A DNA stretch of 15,814 nucleotides from Actinomycetota bacterium. GTDB taxonomy: Bacteria; Actinomycetota; Acidimicrobiia; Acidimicrobiales; AC-25. The stretch is from contig VAXF01000048.1 of the NCBI GenBank assembly GCA_005888395.1, positions 16,158 to 31,971 of the forward strand, in the 5' to 3' direction. Below, one piece after another: positions 14,660 through 15,814 of this stretch; position 1 is the stretch's first letter; each line of letters starts with the position of its first letter. Below the pieces are notes generated by a model, which was given only the letters and a program-made list of their open reading frames with translations, was not told the DNA's origin and did no database searches. A program made the position numbers and the translations under genes.

Positions 14660-15176
14660 GCGCGAGGTCCACCGCGGGAGCCTGATCACCGTCGCGGTCG
14701 GCACGTTCGCCGACCCGTCGGGAGAGGAGTTCACGCGCGATCTCGTGCACCACCCCGGCGCGGCGTCGATCGTGCCCGTCATCGACGAGGGTACGGCCGC
14801 GCTGATGGTGCGCCAGTACCGCGCCGCAGTCGACCGTGACCTGCTCGAGATTCCCGCCGGCAAGCTCGACGTCGCGGGCGAGAGCCCGGAGATCTGCGCG
14901 CGGCGCGAGCTCGAGGAGGAGGTCGGCATGCGAGCCGGCCGGGTCGAGAAGCTGGCCGAGTTCTTCAACTCGCCCGGGTTCTGCGACGAGCACTCCTACG
15001 TCTTCATGGGCCTCGACCTCGCGCCGGTGGCGCGCTCGGCCCATTCGGTCGAGGAGCGGCACATGAGCATCGAGCGAGTGGCGCTCGACGAGGTGCCCTC
15101 GCTCATCACCACCGGCGCCATCGTCGACGCCAAGTCGATCATCGGCCTGTGCCTGGTGCGGGAAATCCTGACCTAG
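14634..15176 (+). CDS. NUDIX hydrolase (ADP-ribose pyrophosphatase-like)
   Basis: This protein of about 180 residues corresponds to Rv1700, which also follows pyrG in M. tuberculosis and is an ADP-ribose pyrophosphatase. The Nudix box is EIPAGKLDVAGE followed by ARRELEEEVGM, with the Arg-Glu-Leu-x-Glu-Glu metal-binding core intact. As in the mycobacterial enzyme, one extra residue stands between the first Gly and the first Glu. Upstream are VVHHPGAASIVPVI-type strands (VHHPGAASIVPV) and MVRQYRAAVDRDLLEIPAG, typical of the ADPRase subgroup. After the box comes FFNSPGFCDEHSYVFMGLDL. TTG 14634 is chosen because SRFRKLAEREVHRGS begins there. It overlaps the pyrG end by 26 bases, and a GTG at 14601 is an alternative. 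Its likely role is hydrolysis of ADP-ribose or a similar nucleotide sugar. Confidence 0.88.
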   Translation: MSRFRKLAEREVHRGSLITVAVGTFADPSGEEFTRDLVHHPGAASIVPVIDEGTAALMVRQYRAAVDRDLLEIPAGKLDVAGESPEICARRELEEEVGMRAGRVEKLAEFFNSPGFCDEHSYVFMGLDLAPVARSAHSVEERHMSIERVALDEVPSLITTGAIVDAKSIIGLCLVREILT

Positions 15177-15180
15177 TGGG

Positions 15181-15186
15181 TAGGCT
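15181..15186 (+). promoter_or_regulatory. -10 element of the DsrE gene (leaderless type)
   Basis: TAGGCT fits TANNNT and lies 7 bases before ATG 15194, within the 17-base gap after the NUDIX gene. No Shine-Dalgarno is present between hexamer and start. It suggests a separate transcript for the DsrE-TusA pair. Confidence 0.45.
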
Positions 15187-15193
15187 TTCGGCC

Positions 15194-15760
15194 ATGAGTG
15201 ACGACCTGCTCCTGGCCCCATCGATCACCGAGGACGACGTCCGCCGCATCGTGCGGGAGGAGGTCGCCCAGGCGTTCCAGAAGGACCCCGCGGCCCGCAA
15301 GGCGACCATCATCGCCTCGAAGGGCACGCTCGACTGGGCCTACCCGCCCTTCATCCTCGGCAGCGCGGCGGCCGCGGCGGGCATGGACACCTCGATCTTC
15401 TTCACCTTCTACGGCCTGCTGCTGCTCACCAAGGACCTCGGCAAGAAGCTGAAGGTGTCGCCCGTCGGCAACCCGGCGATGCCCATGCCCCTTCCGATGG
15501 CCGACGTGTTCACCGGCCTGCCGGGGATGAAGACCGTCGCCACCGCGATGATGAAGCAGAAGTTCGACAAGAAGGGCGTCGCCAAGGTGGAGGAGCTGCG
15601 CGACATCTGTCTGGAGTCGGGCGTGCGCCTCATCGCGTGCACGATGACCCAGGAGGTCTTCGGCTTCGAGGCGAGCGACTTCATCGACGGCGTGGAGTTC
15701 GGGGGCGCCGGCGCCTGCCTGTCCGACGCCCGCAAGTCGCACATCACCCTGTTCATCTGA
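15194..15760 (+). CDS. DsrE/DsrF/DrsH-like family protein
   Basis: This is a 188-residue protein of the DsrE fold used in sulfur relay. After a charged helical N-terminus (about 10-33) the fold begins with KATIIASKGTLDWAYPPFIL, the strand and helix typical of DsrE2-type proteins. IFFTFYGLLLLTKDLGKKLK follows, then a Met/Pro-rich loop and a helix with MMKQKFDKKGVAKVEEL. The conserved cysteine segment is LIACTMTQEVFGF (Cys149), and the usual end is DFIDGVEFGGAG running to HITLFI. Cys149 is the likely persulfide carrier; Cys139 and Cys175 are also present. The characteristic Leu-Phe-Ile terminus shows that this copy is the native one and the pyrG copy derived. A TusA-like gene starts at the overlapping TGATG, and such pairs are thought to exchange sulfur. 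In M. tuberculosis a XerD recombinase follows the NUDIX gene, so gene order diverges here. Confidence 0.88.
   Translation: MSDDLLLAPSITEDDVRRIVREEVAQAFQKDPAARKATIIASKGTLDWAYPPFILGSAAAAAGMDTSIFFTFYGLLLLTKDLGKKLKVSPVGNPAMPMPLPMADVFTGLPGMKTVATAMMKQKFDKKGVAKVEELRDICLESGVRLIACTMTQEVFGFEASDFIDGVEFGGAGACLSDARKSHITLFI
15450..15748 (+). repeat. Direct repeat copy 2 (native, in the DsrE gene), 299 bp
   Basis: This is the second copy of the perfect repeat at 13071-13369. It encodes roughly residues 86-185 of the DsrE protein, most of the C-terminal half including the conserved cysteine, but not the first strand and helices of the fold. The repeat is therefore not a complete domain. Confidence 0.97.
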
Positions 15761-15814
15761 TGGCCGCGATCCAGGAGGACAAGCTCCTCGACTGCCGCGG
15801 CGAGCTGTGCCCCA
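15760..15814 (+). CDS. TusA/SirA-like sulfurtransferase, N-terminal fragment (cut by window end)
   Basis: Only 18 codons are visible: MAAIQEDKLLDCRGELCP. The Asp-Cys-Arg-Gly-x-x-Cys-Pro pattern is the start of the TusA/SirA/YedF family. There the second cysteine, in the Cys-Pro-x-Pro motif, carries persulfide sulfur for tRNA thiolation, molybdenum cofactor or sulfur metabolism. The ATG overlaps the DsrE stop by one base, indicating coupled translation and a functional pair. The rest lies beyond the window. Confidence 0.82.
   Translation, partial: MAAIQEDKLLDCRGELCP

Noticed and set aside
12641..14968. Very long open frame (775 codons) antisense to pyrG and the NUDIX gene
   Set aside because: It is a shadow of strongly biased GC-rich codons on the other strand: His/Arg/Asp/Val-rich composition, no family motif, and pyrG is certain on the plus strand.
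13071..15748. Insertion sequence or transposon explaining the 299-bp repeat
   Set aside because: There is no transposase, no terminal inverted repeats and no target-site duplication; the repeat ends lie on homologous coding words.

Overview
The window is high-GC, gene-dense DNA from an actinobacterium. Gene order suggests a lineage outside the mycobacteria, perhaps Acidimicrobiia; that placement is inference. The block HAD-IIA phosphatase, small protein, tlyA, NAD kinase, steA, steB/mctB, pyrG, NUDIX follows the Mycobacterium tuberculosis order Rv1692-Rv1700. Two differences stand out. recN, which lies between the NAD kinase and steA in M. tuberculosis, is absent. A cell-envelope cassette (murJ, a family 2 glycosyltransferase, a large phosphatase-like membrane protein, a MraY/WecA-like transferase) sits between steB and pyrG. 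No RNA genes, CRISPR arrays or transposases were seen, and no gene-free stretch exceeds about 60 bases.

Layout. Positions 2-517 hold the end of a DMT-type transporter. It converges on a disrupted DUF1015 gene (524-1647, minus), which diverges from a HAD-IIA phosphatase (1684-2439). That gene converges on, and slightly overlaps, a rhomboid protease (2433-3197, minus). A 54-bp divergent promoter region then starts a long rightward operon: a coiled-coil/Lys-Ala-rich small protein, tlyA, NAD kinase, steA, steB, murJ, GT2, the phosphatase-like membrane protein and the MraY-like transferase. Most junctions in it are 1-4 base overlaps or gaps of a few bases. pyrG appears to have its own -10 element and is followed by a NUDIX hydrolase. 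A DsrE-family protein, again with its own -10, is followed by a TusA-like gene cut by the right edge.

The operon joins ribosome methylation (TlyA), NADP supply, cell separation (SteA/SteB), lipid II flipping (MurJ) and polyprenyl-linked envelope assembly; the last genes supply CTP and sulfur relay. Several starts follow a TANNNT hexamer by 6-8 bases, as expected for leaderless transcripts.

The most striking observation is a 299-bp perfect direct repeat. The C-terminal coding part of the DsrE gene (15450-15748) is present again inside pyrG (13071-13369), adding 92 in-frame residues to an otherwise normal CTP synthase just before its conserved His-Ile-Thr loop. It is either a very recent microhomology-mediated duplication or an assembly chimera. 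Three other places (about 1327-1354, 9540-9555 and 11838-11880) show reading-frame breaks beside short GC palindromes, so parts of this contig may contain small deletions or assembly errors. The pyrG insertion should be judged with that in mind.
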